Source of the DNA: Branchiostoma floridae
Lineage: Eukaryota; Chordata; Leptocardii; Amphioxiformes; Branchiostomatidae
Reading direction: 5' to 3'
Length of the DNA: 57,455 bases
NCBI RefSeq assembly: GCF_000003815.2
Contig: NC_049981.1
Span: 16,660,290-16,717,744 of the forward strand
The translations under genes were made by a program, and so were the position numbers. Below, piece by piece: positions 37,745 through 47,633 of this stretch; within the stretch, counting starts at the first letter, position 1, and each line of letters opens with the position of its first letter. The notes beneath the pieces were generated by a model. The model worked only from the letters and a program-made list of their open reading frames with translations. It was not told the DNA's origin and made no database searches.

Positions 37745-37893
37745 CTTCTGTATACGTTCAATCTTATCACTTGTTGCGTTGTAATATTTGAGTTCCAGAC
37801 TGAAGCTGCATATTCGACGGTTGGGCGAATGTAACCTTGGTAAAAATCACAGAGGTCTTGAACAGGGACTCCGGAATTTTTCAGTTTCTTCAA
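37745..37893 (-). pseudogene. Non-LTR retrotransposon reverse-transcriptase C-terminal relic
   Basis: The minus strand reads LKKLKNSGVPVQDLCDFYQG and then YIRPTVEYAASVWNSN. This is the conserved block after the palm domain in CR1/Jockey-like LINE polymerases (IRPVLEYASPVW in relatives). A stop lies just upstream and the frame is lost downstream towards the N gap, so it is a dead fragment. Confidence 0.7.
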
Positions 37894-38634
37894 CCGTCAT
37901 GACCTAGCCTTTTTAGCTATAACATCTACATGTTTGTCCCCTCTTTTATTTACCAGATAACCAAAGGCCTATAATGTAAGTTGTTCATGAACGAAAAAGT
38001 CATGTCATGAGCATATATTTCTCGCTGTCAAAAAAACTGTACCCTTTTGTCAAATTTCAGGTCATTTGGCCCAGAAATGACATAGATGAATGGATTCAAA
38101 GATTTTACAGGAGGAGAAGAAACATCAGGAAAAGCAAAATATTTGAACTCATACCTGCGGTATTGTTGTAATTTATCAATCTCAAATCGAATCAGTAAGT
38201 TGCGACGAGTATTCTAAGTGAACGGCATATGATAACAAATCTCGTTTAGAAGCATTTTCATGATTTGCATTAATCTTTGATGAATTGACAACGCTGCGAT
38301 TTCCAATAACCTGTTCATCTGAGCTAGAAACGCAATAGAGCCACACGTCAGTGTGAGTGCATGGGGAAATCAGTGGTGGCAAACCCCAACGTTCCCCACG
38401 GTACCGCAAAGAAGTGAGATACCGCGCTGGACAATAGCTACATTATACTACCATGTGAGAAGGAACATCAGCTTTGATAGAGCAATAATAGACTTGTCAT
38501 TTTCATTCTACAAGACCACATTCCTATGAATACGAAATCATGCACATCTTTAGAAATATTTAATCAAGGCTAAAAGACCATCACCTGAATAGTGACCACA
38601 CTCACCCCACCAATGAGTATGAAGCAAGACTTAC

Positions 38635-38763
38635 GTCAAATTCATCACCTTGATCATAACGAGTTTTTATCTCGTTACCAAGATCGCCCGTTGGCGACTT
38701 GATTTCTCTCGCCTCTCCCGTGTCATCCATGATGGTCAGGACGCCATCTTTAACATCAATCAT
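38635..38763 (-). CDS. Isolated eIF5A-like C-terminal exon
   Basis: 129 nt, 43 codons, phase 0 at both ends, with acceptor TGTTCTAG/ATGATT and a strong donor GAC/GTAAGT. The peptide contains VKDGVLTIMDDTGEAREIK and then PTGDLGNEIKTRYDQGDEFD. It aligns to the C-terminal OB-fold of eukaryotic eIF5A (IQDGYLSLL-SGEVRE-LPEGDLGKEIEQKYDCGEE). The hypusine-loop exon (STSKTGKHGHAK) and the final ITVLSAM exon were not found in the window. It is either a divergent eIF5A paralogue whose partners lie in sequence I cannot recognise or in the gap, or a stranded exon. Confidence 0.55.
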
Positions 38764-41312
38764 CTAGAACAGGAAATATTCCAAATGTCACCTCTCAAAC
38801 GGTGAAACCTGCTTCGTGTCCGTTGTTAACAAGGTTATGTCTGTGTAAAATAGGCATCTATGCAATTGCTCGTATGCACCTAAGCACAGATCAACTGCAA
38901 ATCCACGGATCAGATCAGATCGCTTATGCCTGTCGTCAAATTCAGTAACAAACGTTACATTCGGCCTCCCCTTCGAGGCTCTCTCTCCAAACATGTTAAA
39001 GTAATTTCGAAATGGCTTACTGTACGATCAACATATTTGTAGGGGGTGACGTGCTAGTAAAGTTTTATAATTCCTGTAATGTTCATATAATCGTGACGTA
39101 ATATGACAAAATTATGACTTCATTAATTTGGGGGAGGCAAAACTGGTAATTCCCATATAGCTACATATATCACACAAAAAGTTAACAATAATGGGTTTCT
39201 TATCAATATTTCAGTCTACAGTCAAACCTGCCCAAGCGACCACCTCTTCTCAGTGACCACCTGGCCATTACGACCGCTTTTCCTCGGTCCCAAAATTATT
39301 TCCCAATGACGTAAGCATCAAGCGACCTTTTGTCAACGACCACCTAGCCAACGCCACCGCGACCGCCAAAAATTGGGCCCGCACAGGGCCAACTACCTGC
39401 CCATAACGACCGCGTCATTTTCAACGTTGAGGTGTCATCGATGTGGGTCAATGGCGCAGTCTACTGAATGGGAGGTAATCTGAATTTAGTTGTTACAGCA
39501 GTTTTTAAAAATCTTTATCAATATATCACTGGCCCATCCAACGACCGTAGACGCAGGAATGCTACATTTACAGTACGTGCTTTATTGTGTGGTAGAAATT
39601 CGATTCATAGGAAGTAACGTTATGTATATATTTCTGTAGAGTAGGAACCTCCTGTTCCAATTTGTTCCAATTTCTGTTCATTTAGTATAATTCACCAGGC
39701 TTACTTACGTTTTTGCGCGCGTGTGCGTGTTGTATTTGACATTAAACACCTAGCTTACTTACTTCTTTGCGTTCGTATGCTTGCTATTTGCCATTAAACA
39801 CAACGGAAACCATTTATACTATGCATCGGGCATGTTGTGAGTCGATACTCCTCTCAGCGACCACCTGTCCAAATCGACCGTCGTCGTCTTGGTCAGGTTT
39901 GACTGTATCACTGTTGCCAGAAATGACGTTTGCGAATAAACACCAACATTTTACCTTTTCTGTATCTTGTGTCCACCAGTTGATTACTTTCTGTGATGAA
40001 TAAAAACTTCCCTTCCTGTGGTATGTATGGTGATATATTAAAGGTCTTCTTGGTTGCTATAACAACCTAACAAACGATCTAGCACAGCGAGCTGTATGAT
40101 CATTTCTTTTAGTTTGGTGAATAAATCAGAAAACTAGTTAAAAGTAAAGAATAACGTGAGTAAACCTTCAGAGAACAGAAAGCGGCAATTTCATGCAGTA
40201 ATGAGCACGATGCTCATTAGTCTTTAGTTTTATAGACCTACCAATCTACCCTATGGGGAGAGGGATTGTCATAAGAAACGTCCCTATAATAGCCATTGCT
40301 CCTAATGCTTTATTGCCCTGGGACACGGCTACAGTTTTCAATGGCTTTTAACGTCCATTATGACACAGTGTTCGGTAATTAGGTCTTTCTTTGTAATTAC
40401 AGTCTCAACAAGTAATTGCCAATTTCTAAAATCACTACCAACGGTACTTAGAAGAGTGGCAAGTAGTTTTGGTCATTTACGTCGGTTCTCTGCATTCAAA
40501 CTTCCGAAGGCTTTACATAAAGGTCCGTATGCAGGATTGGAATGGGGAACGAGTGAACTGATTTTAGTTCTTTCTTAATCAACACAATAAGCTACCTCTG
40601 TTACTGATGTTCGGGTGGTACAAATGTGAGGTCGTGTGAACGTGTTGAAAGTCTTGTATTTGTTGACAACATGTTTGTTTTTTGTCCAGAATGTCAGCAT
40701 AGTTCAACAACTGTAATGTACTGATCGTTTTTTGATCAATTTTTGGTCAACTTGAAATGTGATGAATGAAAGGGATAGAATGGATGTTAAAAAGTGGCAA
40801 TAGATATAAACAAATTTATTTCTGAAGGAAAATGGCAGCTTTGGTGGCCAAATTTCCACAATAGGTACATTAAGTAAGTAACAGATAAAAGCCAGGCGAC
40901 ATGTCTTAGTCACTAGTAGGTTTTGTACAAGTATACTGTGTTTCATTTGAAGTATGTACGTAGTTTAATGGAGCACTATGTGAATAGTTTCCCAATATTC
41001 TACTACATCATTATTATTCTTTACCATTGTGTCTGCTCATATCTCTCTAAACATACAGCTATAATACTCATGATGCCATCAATCAATTGTACCTCTGTTC
41101 TCCCATGCTGACAGGATAAGAGGAACATGCCAATGGCAAGCAATGCCGTGTTTCCGATTACGCATTTACGGTTCTGAAAAATTAGGGTCAGTCCATTTCC
41201 TTTTTTTTTAGATGTCAGCCATAGTGATCCATCATCCACCAAACACATTGTTACAGTGTTCAATTACATCAGGACACCAGTACAAATTACCATACCTAAT
41301 CATGAATATATG
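38764..41312. other. No gene seen; contains a TA-flanked inverted-repeat element
   Basis: Apart from the element at 39219-39905, I see only AT-rich unique-looking sequence and short chance ORFs. Confidence 0.4.
39219..39905. mobile_element. pogo/Tigger-like non-autonomous element, TA TSD
   Basis: It starts CAGTCAAACCTGCCCAAGCG and ends GGTCAGGTTTGACTG, with TA on both sides (39217-39218 and 39906-39907). The same termini occur in the 168-bp element at 42521-42688. The TA target and CAG termini fit the IS630-Tc1-mariner superfamily. No transposase remains. Confidence 0.7.
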
Positions 41313-42497
41313 TGTCACAGTAGAGATCACGATCCAGTAGAATCGCCGATTCTCCTTGGAGAGATCGCGATCGGAGTTTCTCCTAGGAGAGATCCCGATC
41401 GCAATCTATACTAGTAGAATTGCCGATTCTACTAGTACAGATTGCGATCGGGATCTCTCCTAGGGGAAACTCCGATCCAAACTCGAATGATGCTAAGATA
41501 TAGGAAACAGACTGCGATCGGGATCTGTCCTAGGACAATCGGCGATTCTACTAGTACAGATTGCGATCGGGATCTCTCCTAGGGGAAAATCCGATCCGAT
41601 CTCAAATGAAGCTAAGATGTAGGAAAACAGCAATGATTTATTTTATAAACAATGATTTTATTGAGTATTATTTACATGCAAACTTACTAACTCATTACCA
41701 ACTACACACAAGCCTACTTGTGTCACTTTTACAATTATGTTAACTTCACCGAAATCAAGGAGGTTATATCACAGCCTTGTGATATAACCTCCTTGCCGAA
41801 ATTGATAATTTTTCAGTTGTTATTGCTCTTCCAAAGTTGTGAAATGATTCTATGTCAATGTTTACTACACTGAAGTCTGACTATTGAAATGTACTCAATA
41901 TGTGTGAAATTGTGAGTAATATCTCCTTGGTAATATCTTGATCTGCTTGATCTTTTGACACCTGTTTGACGAGTTTACAGTTGTTATTGTTCTTCTAAAG
42001 CTGTGAAATTTGCATATATTGACACATTGTTTGATCACCTGTTGGTGTCTTTCACATATTATAAGATTTTTGCCACTAATTTATCAGAAATTACTTCATC
42101 AGAAAACATACTCATTACCATGAAAGTGATGCTATATACTATAGTGTACCTTGAGTAAAGTTGCAGAAGTGACTCTAGTGTGGTGAAGTTAACATCGTAA
42201 AAGCGACACAAGTAGGCTTGGGTGTAGTTGGTTATGAGTTAGTAGGTTTGCATTTTAAATAATACTCAACAAAATCATTGTTTATAAAAAAAAATATTGC
42301 TGTTTCCTACATCTTAGCTTCATTTGAGTTTGGATCGGAGTTTCCCCTAGGAGAGATCCCGATCGTAATCTGTACTAGTAGAATCGGCGACTCTACTAGT
42401 ACAGATTGCAATCGGGATCTCTCCTAGGAGAAACTCCGATCGCGATCTCTCCTAGGAGAAGCGGCGATTCTACTGGATCGTGATCTCTACTGTGACA
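41313..42497. mobile_element. 1185-bp foldback element with long terminal inverted repeats
   Basis: The outer ends TGTCACAGTAGAGATCACG and the complement are flanked by TATG on each side. Inverted similarity then continues for about 430 bp per arm: a palindrome-rich part (GATCGCGATCGGAGTTTCTC, CTCCTAGGAGAGATCCCGAT, ACTAGTAGAAT), then a unique-looking part (ATGATTTTATTGAGTATT, ACACAAGTAGGCTTG, GTTAACTTCACC). The roughly 430-bp centre has no credible transposase. It carries the 40-bp palindrome at 41756-41795 just inside the left arm. Confidence 0.8.
41756..41795. mobile_element. 40-bp palindrome, CAAGGAGGTT family, with 7-bp TSD
   Basis: 18-bp exact arms (CAAGGAGGTTATATCACA and complement) around a 4-nt loop GCCT. 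CCGAAAT occurs directly on both sides (41749-41755 and 41796-41802). It lies inside the foldback element. Confidence 0.75.
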
Positions 42498-42520
42498 TAT
42501 GCATTGTACAAGTACGGGTA

Positions 42521-42688
42521 CAGTCAAACCTGTCTATAGCGGGACCGGACAAATTTGGCCACTATAGACAGGTGGCCTCTGTATAGAGGTGGTAACTTGT
42601 AGATAAAATACCCAAGGGACCGACAAAAAGTGGCCACTATGGACAGGTGGCCCCTCTGTAATGGTGGCCCCTAATACAGGTTTGACTG
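42521..42688. mobile_element. 168-bp pogo/Tigger-like miniature element, TA TSD
   Basis: It begins CAGTCAAACCTGTCTATAGC and ends TACAGGTTTGACTG, with TA on both sides. Internal GGCCACTATAGACAGGTGGCC-type segments are repeated. No coding capacity. Confidence 0.75.
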
Positions 42689-44274
42689 TATACTGATAAA
42701 CTGAACAAAGAAGTACAATGTTTACTACACATTCTTTAATACATTACGACTTTTCAAAGCTTCCATCTGTTAACAGAGTGTGAAATACAGAAAGTCTGTT
42801 GTGAATGTCTTCAGTCAGATTGAACATTTTATATCCCATGCCAGCGGCCGAAACCGTCAAAAGGCCGCAGGTTGTTGCAGGGTTGGTCTGGTTACCGGAA
42901 ACACAGCACTTTTTTCCTATCTCCGTACGCCCGACTTCATAGAAAAAGCCTCAGCCATTTAATGCCGACCGGGACCAGAAAAGACATGAAACGTGATTAC
43001 GATTTTTATCTGTAAACTTGATATAACCTCCTTGCTAGCTTGATCCAAATAACACATGTTTTGTTTATGTATCCTGTAAGTTACTTGTGTTACGTACGTT
43101 TACAACAACATGTATTACTTGTGTTACTATCACTAGTGTTAGTAGCGTTATTTGTTATCTTATGCATACTTCGAGTTTTTCTGTAGACTGGGCCTCCTTG
43201 AAACGTTGATAGGGCCACAAATAAACATAATGATAATGACAATAACTCTATTGTACTGCCCGAAGCTGGCTAATTGCAAACAAAGTAAAACGTAGTATAT
43301 AGAATTACAGATGCAAAATGAAATGTATAGATAAATCAAAAGTGAATCAACATATTTTCTAATTTTCTAAATCTATTTCTATTCTTATGTTGTTCACAAT
43401 TGATCGAAAACCTGTTGTAGAAGTTCACAAGGGTCGCAGGTCTGTGTCCGCCTGGCGAATGATTGTCAGGTCGGTTTCTAGCCGTGTTGTGAGCTTGAGG
43501 CTGAATCTGTGGGTACAACAAATATACAATACCTCAGTTAGTTATCGATTATTTGTTGACTCATACACACCATGTAACTGCCTACCACTACCAGTGGAAA
43601 CATCACTTCATCGCCGCCCGTCGTCGGGAACTTCTGCCCATTGAGACCGGTATTCCCTCGGGTCAGGTGATTACACACGGTTGTTTACAATGATACATTC
43701 AATATCCCATAACCATAATCGGTAAATGAAAACATACCGTCAACATTATGTCAGTCCATATTCCACGATCAAGGTCAATCCGTGGTCAACAGTCGTATTA
43801 TGTGTTACAACTGCAGAAGCGAGTATCATTCTTAGTGAGCCCTCATTTAAGTCTGGTTTCAATGGAAACCCGAAGCAAGAGGAAAATTAGGTTGTTCAGG
43901 CTGTGAATTGACAAGTATCCAGAAACATATTGCAAGAGTTGTTTTTCAATTGCAACCCCGCATTTTGTAACATCGCCCAGGCCCATCTGAAGTTTGCCCA
44001 ATGGTTGTTAGCCATATCATATGTTACATCTGACTGTAATTCATCTGGAGGGCTGACGGCCGTGGTGTTATCAGAATATTGCTGGTGTATGATACAACTG
44101 TAGGCTGTTGGGAGCAAAGTCAATGTAAAGTTGAGAATACAATTTTTTTCGGGATTCAGAAAAATATCATCGGCAGAAACAAGAAACTTGCGTCGGGGTT
44201 TAGCTCCCCCAAATAACGTCCTATGGCACAAGTTAGGCTTAGGTCACAATTCGAAAAAGGGGCCCTGCCGGGCA

Positions 44275-44480
44275 ATTCACGGGCTGTTTTTTGGCACTTT
44301 CGGGCGTGACCCCTGCGTTGCCCTGTGGGACACCTCGCGGCTGCCGGGGTATTTTGAGTCCCGGCCGGGACCCTGGTTCAATTTAAGTCTGAGTTAAAAT
44401 TAACCAGGGACCCGCTCGTACAACCACCCCGCCACCTAATCGTGACAACACCGAGAGGGACCCCTCCGGTTGCCGGCAGT
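44275..44480. repeat. GC-rich dispersed repeat, second copy
   Basis: ACGGGCTGTTTTTTGGCACT, TTTCGGGCGTGACCCC and a GCCGGCAGTC block match the order seen at 36905-37140. It also has a palindromic TCCCGGCCGGGA. Confidence 0.45.
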
Positions 44481-44747
44481 CTGTCGGAATAAATTCGTTA
44501 CGTCAAAGACCAGGTTTACGGAATAAAAGTGTGTAATTCGTAACACCGGGTCAAATATGTGACGTCACAGATCACGTGAAAGGACAAAAGCCGTGAACTT
44601 ACACGTATCACACAGTTCTCGTATTACAGTGGAGTTAAGTGCATAGCGCTATACCAAGGGAAAGGAGAAGACCAGGGGAAACAGCCCTTAGCCCACTAGG
44701 CAGGCGGAAGAATTCAGCAACAGAAACTTCTGCAGACAAGGGCTGAA

Positions 44748-44980
44748 CAGAGGGGGATAGGACAACACACCACGCAACAGACCACATAATAGGCTGCATC
44801 ACTGAGAAGCAGGACGAACAGATAGCCTCCTTCATAGAAAGCTTCTATGTTTTTTACGATATTACAACCCCAGACTATAGAAACAAGCTGAAGAAAGATG
44901 TTTGGCTGAAGAAGGACGTTTCCTCTGCAATTGGCCGACGGAACGCCAAACTTGCAGTCATTCGGACCCATAAGCCATTT
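44748..44980 (+). pseudogene. MADF/Myb-SANT-like domain fragment
   Basis: An open frame without a Met reads IASFIESFYVFYDITTPDY and then RNKLKKDVWLKKDVSSAIG. The pattern (LYD, PDYKNK, K-rich, W, then IG) resembles the first helices of MADF DNA-binding domains in transcription factors and PIF/Harbinger accessory proteins. A stop follows at about 44998-45000 and the third helix is not recognisable. It is either one exon of an unseen gene or a transposon relic. Confidence 0.4.
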
Positions 44981-45089
44981 TTTTTCGTTTTACAAATATA
45001 AAAATATAGGCCTCAACAGTTTGGCAAGTCATCCGCCGACATTAAAAATTCCAATAACATGTTTATTTAGTTTAGTTTAGAAACGTAAC

Positions 45090-45620
45090 AGTGCCGCACG
45101 TCAGTGCGAGTGCTAGGAAAAGTTGGCGAAAAAAACCGTGCCGCAGTGAACGGACCCCGACGTACCGCACCAGTACTCCAAGTTCAATGATGTACTACCT
45201 TAAGTGAATGCAGGCAATGCTTGTTTTTATACCCCTTAAAGACCTTAAAGAGTGCCCACCAGGAGCCTGCCTGGTTCCCTGCCGTTGTTCGCAGGGCATG
45301 CGGCAGGGACCCTACAACTGCCCCACCGGGCTGTGAGAGACAAACGTTACCCTGTCGAACCCCGCAGGGGTGACTACAGGACACCGTCAGAACATCTGAC
45401 GGGTGTCTGCCGGAGACGAACCTAGGAAGGTGGAAATTTTTTAAAGAAAAATGACGGGGTGCCCACCGGAACACTCCGGGACCCCCATGGGGCAGCGCGA
45501 AGGCAACGTTTGATTGTGACCACGACAGCCGGTAAACAGCCGGTGTCCGCCCGACTTCAGAGCCCGGCCGGGGCTACATCCCTGACGGGCACCGGGCCAA
45601 TTGTGACCCTAGCCTTAGCT
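45090..45620. repeat. GC-rich repeat block sharing a CACGTCAGTG motif with 38341
   Basis: GCCGCACGTCAGTGCGAGTG resembles GCCACACGTCAGTGTGAGTG at about 38339. The rest is rich in short inverted motifs such as CGTCAGAACATCTGACG. No gene was recognised. Confidence 0.35.
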
Positions 45621-45748
45621 GGAATCTTGGCATACATATAATTGCACACGGCGGAATTGTCTAAATTGACGTTTCTTCTAAGAACGTAATTAAATACACA
45701 GTGGAAATGCTGAAGGGTCTGAATAATTCCTCAAGAGTAATGAACGCT

Positions 45749-45898
45749 TCAAGACAAGCCTGACTTTAAGAACGTAACCTCACCACCAAACTCCTTAAAG
45801 ACGCACTTCTGAGACGTCTCAGAACATTCCAAGAGCCCGTAACAGCCTGCGCAGTCGCTGAAGACCTCACAAGGACCATCCAAGATGTCTTCGCACTT
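45749..45898 (-). CDS. Cys-rich exon, possible terminal exon of the SRY-amide precursor
   Basis: Acceptor CATCTACAG/AAGTGC at 45899, then 49 codons to TGA, starting in phase 0. It encodes KCEDILDGPCEVFSDCAGCY and continues to six cysteines spaced C-x7-C-x5-C-x2-C-x5-C-x6-C. The phase-0 donor at 49293 on the same strand, with no other exon seen between, makes it compatible as the 3' exon of that precursor (419 residues in total). Luqin/RYamide-type precursors are known to carry C-terminal cysteines, though only a pair. The exon itself is only moderately supported and the linkage is inferred. Confidence 0.35.
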   Translation of the reverse strand, partial: KCEDILDGPCEVFSDCAGCYGLLECSETSQKCVFKEFGGEVTFLKSGLS

Positions 45899-46897
45899 CT
45901 GTAGATGAGAAAAGGAGACAGTCCTCATCTTAAATTCTTTCATGGTTTCATTAGAAGCAATACAAATGAATGCGATCAAGACAAACTCCCAGTTTGTTGC
46001 ATACTCAATTGCAGGCGAAATTGTACACATGTGGATTTCACCCAAACTTTTCCAACTTTCTCATTTTGTTTCTCCCTTTCATGTTTGAATAAGTGGTGGA
46101 TTTCTTAACGAAGAAACCATCTTTTCACCAGTTTGATTTTATCTTGCTCCACTTGGGATAACGTTATACCAAGACGTAAAGTTAACGCCGTGTCTCCAAT
46201 ATGGCGCCATCACGCTAGCTAAGCAATAAGCGGTTAGAAGTCCCGGTGTATCGCCTTCGCCTTGTGGATCATATTCCTTGATCCAGATGGTAGAGGTAAC
46301 AGCCCCGCACGACATGACTGTGGTACACTCTAACTGCATTTGCGTCAAGTTTGCGTCACTGTAGGTTCGTTCACTGCGTCACTGCTTTGTCACTTTGTTT
46401 TTATTATTCAGATATTGCGTAATACGTAAAAGTATGACTCAGAAGACCACAAAATACACAAAAAGGAAGAAAGTTCGTTCTTTATCTCTGAAATTCGTTG
46501 ATTATCTTTCGAACCCCACAATGACCCAAGCTTGACGCAAGTGCAGTGAGAATGCACCTAGCTTGAGTTACGTGGTGACATTTTCGGATTTAGTAAAATT
46601 TGCGTGAATGATTTTAGTTTTACATTGATCCACCGTTGTGTAGCTTCAAAGTTTATCCGAGCTTTACGTCAAAAAGAAACCCATACTGACTTGAATATAC
46701 GTACACGCAAGTGTGAATGATCCCTTAGGGCGATTTTACACTTAAGCATTTCGTATAGTCAGTTATGTATACCTTGCGTATTGACATCTTGTTGGGAAAA
46801 GTTTGCAGGAAAAAATTTTTTTTTCACTTTTACCCACCATTATGCAGTTTGGTTATCTATGCGAAAATACTACTTCTTCGGTCTCACACTTTACCTA

Positions 46898-47475
46898 CGA
46901 GGGGCGTGCAATAAGTAATGGTCCTGACCCACTTCCAGTTGTCTGATCTAAATGAAATTTTGTATGTGTAATAATTCATATCTCTATGGGTTATGTTGCA
47001 AAAGACAGCTCTGAACTAATTGTGGTTTCTGATTTACTGGTGTTTGAACTTAGTCAGGTGCGAAATGGACCAGGTGTGAAATGGAACCAGTTGAGTGTCG
47101 CGCAGTGATCCGGTTTTTGTATTTGAAAGGACGCACACCAAAGAAGACTTTTGATGAAATAAATGAAACTTATGGTGATGATGCCCCATCATATGACCTT
47201 GTAAAACGCTGGCATCCTGAATTCAAACGTGGCTGGAAGTCTGTGGAAACAGCTCCCAGACCTGGTCGTCCCTCTTGTGCCATTGATGAGGCATCAGTTG
47301 GAGGACCAACCTGGGGTGTCCTACAAAATCGGTGTCCAGAGCTGCATCAAACGATGGGAGAAATGCATAACTCTGGGTGATTCCTATGAAGAGAAAGACT
47401 AATAACTGTGCCAAGTTTCATTAATCTCCTGCTATGGGAAATGGGTCAGGACCATTACTAATTGCACGCCCCTCG
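46898..47475. mobile_element. Internally deleted mariner element, TA TSD
   Basis: Termini CGAGGGGCGTGCAATAAGTA and TTAGTAATGG, a shared core running about 34 bp in inverted orientation, are flanked by TA. Inside are a transposase N-terminus and C-terminus joined by an internal deletion (see 47081-47402). It lies in the putative intron of the SRY-amide precursor gene. Confidence 0.8.
47081..47402 (+). pseudogene. Mariner transposase remnant (HTH N-terminus plus C-terminal tail)
   Basis: From ATG 47081: MEPVECRAVIRFLYLKGRTP, then FDEINETYGDDAPSYDLVKR and W, with PRPGRPS. This is the first helix-turn-helix and linker of a mariner transposase. In another frame, 47311-47402 reads CIKRWEKCITLGDSYEEKD then stop, the typical mariner C-terminus. 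The whole catalytic DD(34)D core is missing, and the two ends are out of frame, so it is inactive. Confidence 0.75.
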
Positions 47476-47633
47476 TAAGCCAAGATAATGTCAATACGCA
47501 ACTCATTGTACGGACTCACATAGTTCAGTATGCATCGGGTGCTTTCCTTTACTGTACCTTGGTTGTGGATCAATGATGTACGAGTAACGAATAGGGTCAT
47601 CATAAAAACTGCATTTTATCGCAAACCTATATA

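Larger units (their letters stand above)
34703..38634. other. Gene-poor region after the ADAM10-like stop
   Basis: The first part is presumably 3' UTR; an AATAAA at about 36690 is a possible but unproven signal. It also contains a SINE (35337-35500), a hairpin (35521-35574), a GC-rich dispersed repeat (36905-37140), the first assembly gap and a LINE relic. No other gene could be supported. Confidence 0.5.
42689..45748. other. No intact gene seen; repeats and a MADF-like fragment
   Basis: It holds a half copy of the CAAGGAGGTT palindrome (TATAACCTCCTTG at 43022-43034), GC-rich dispersed repeat blocks (44275-44480 and 45090-45620) and the fragment at 44748-44980. Nothing else could be supported. 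Confidence 0.4.

Noticed and set aside
38788-38994. 68-residue minus-strand open frame immediately upstream of the eIF5A-like exon
   Set aside because: No similarity to the eIF5A N-terminal domain or hypusine loop and no donor in the right phase.
43022-43034. Single TATAACCTCCTTG half site
   Set aside because: No matching left arm or target duplication; could be a truncated copy but cannot be supported.
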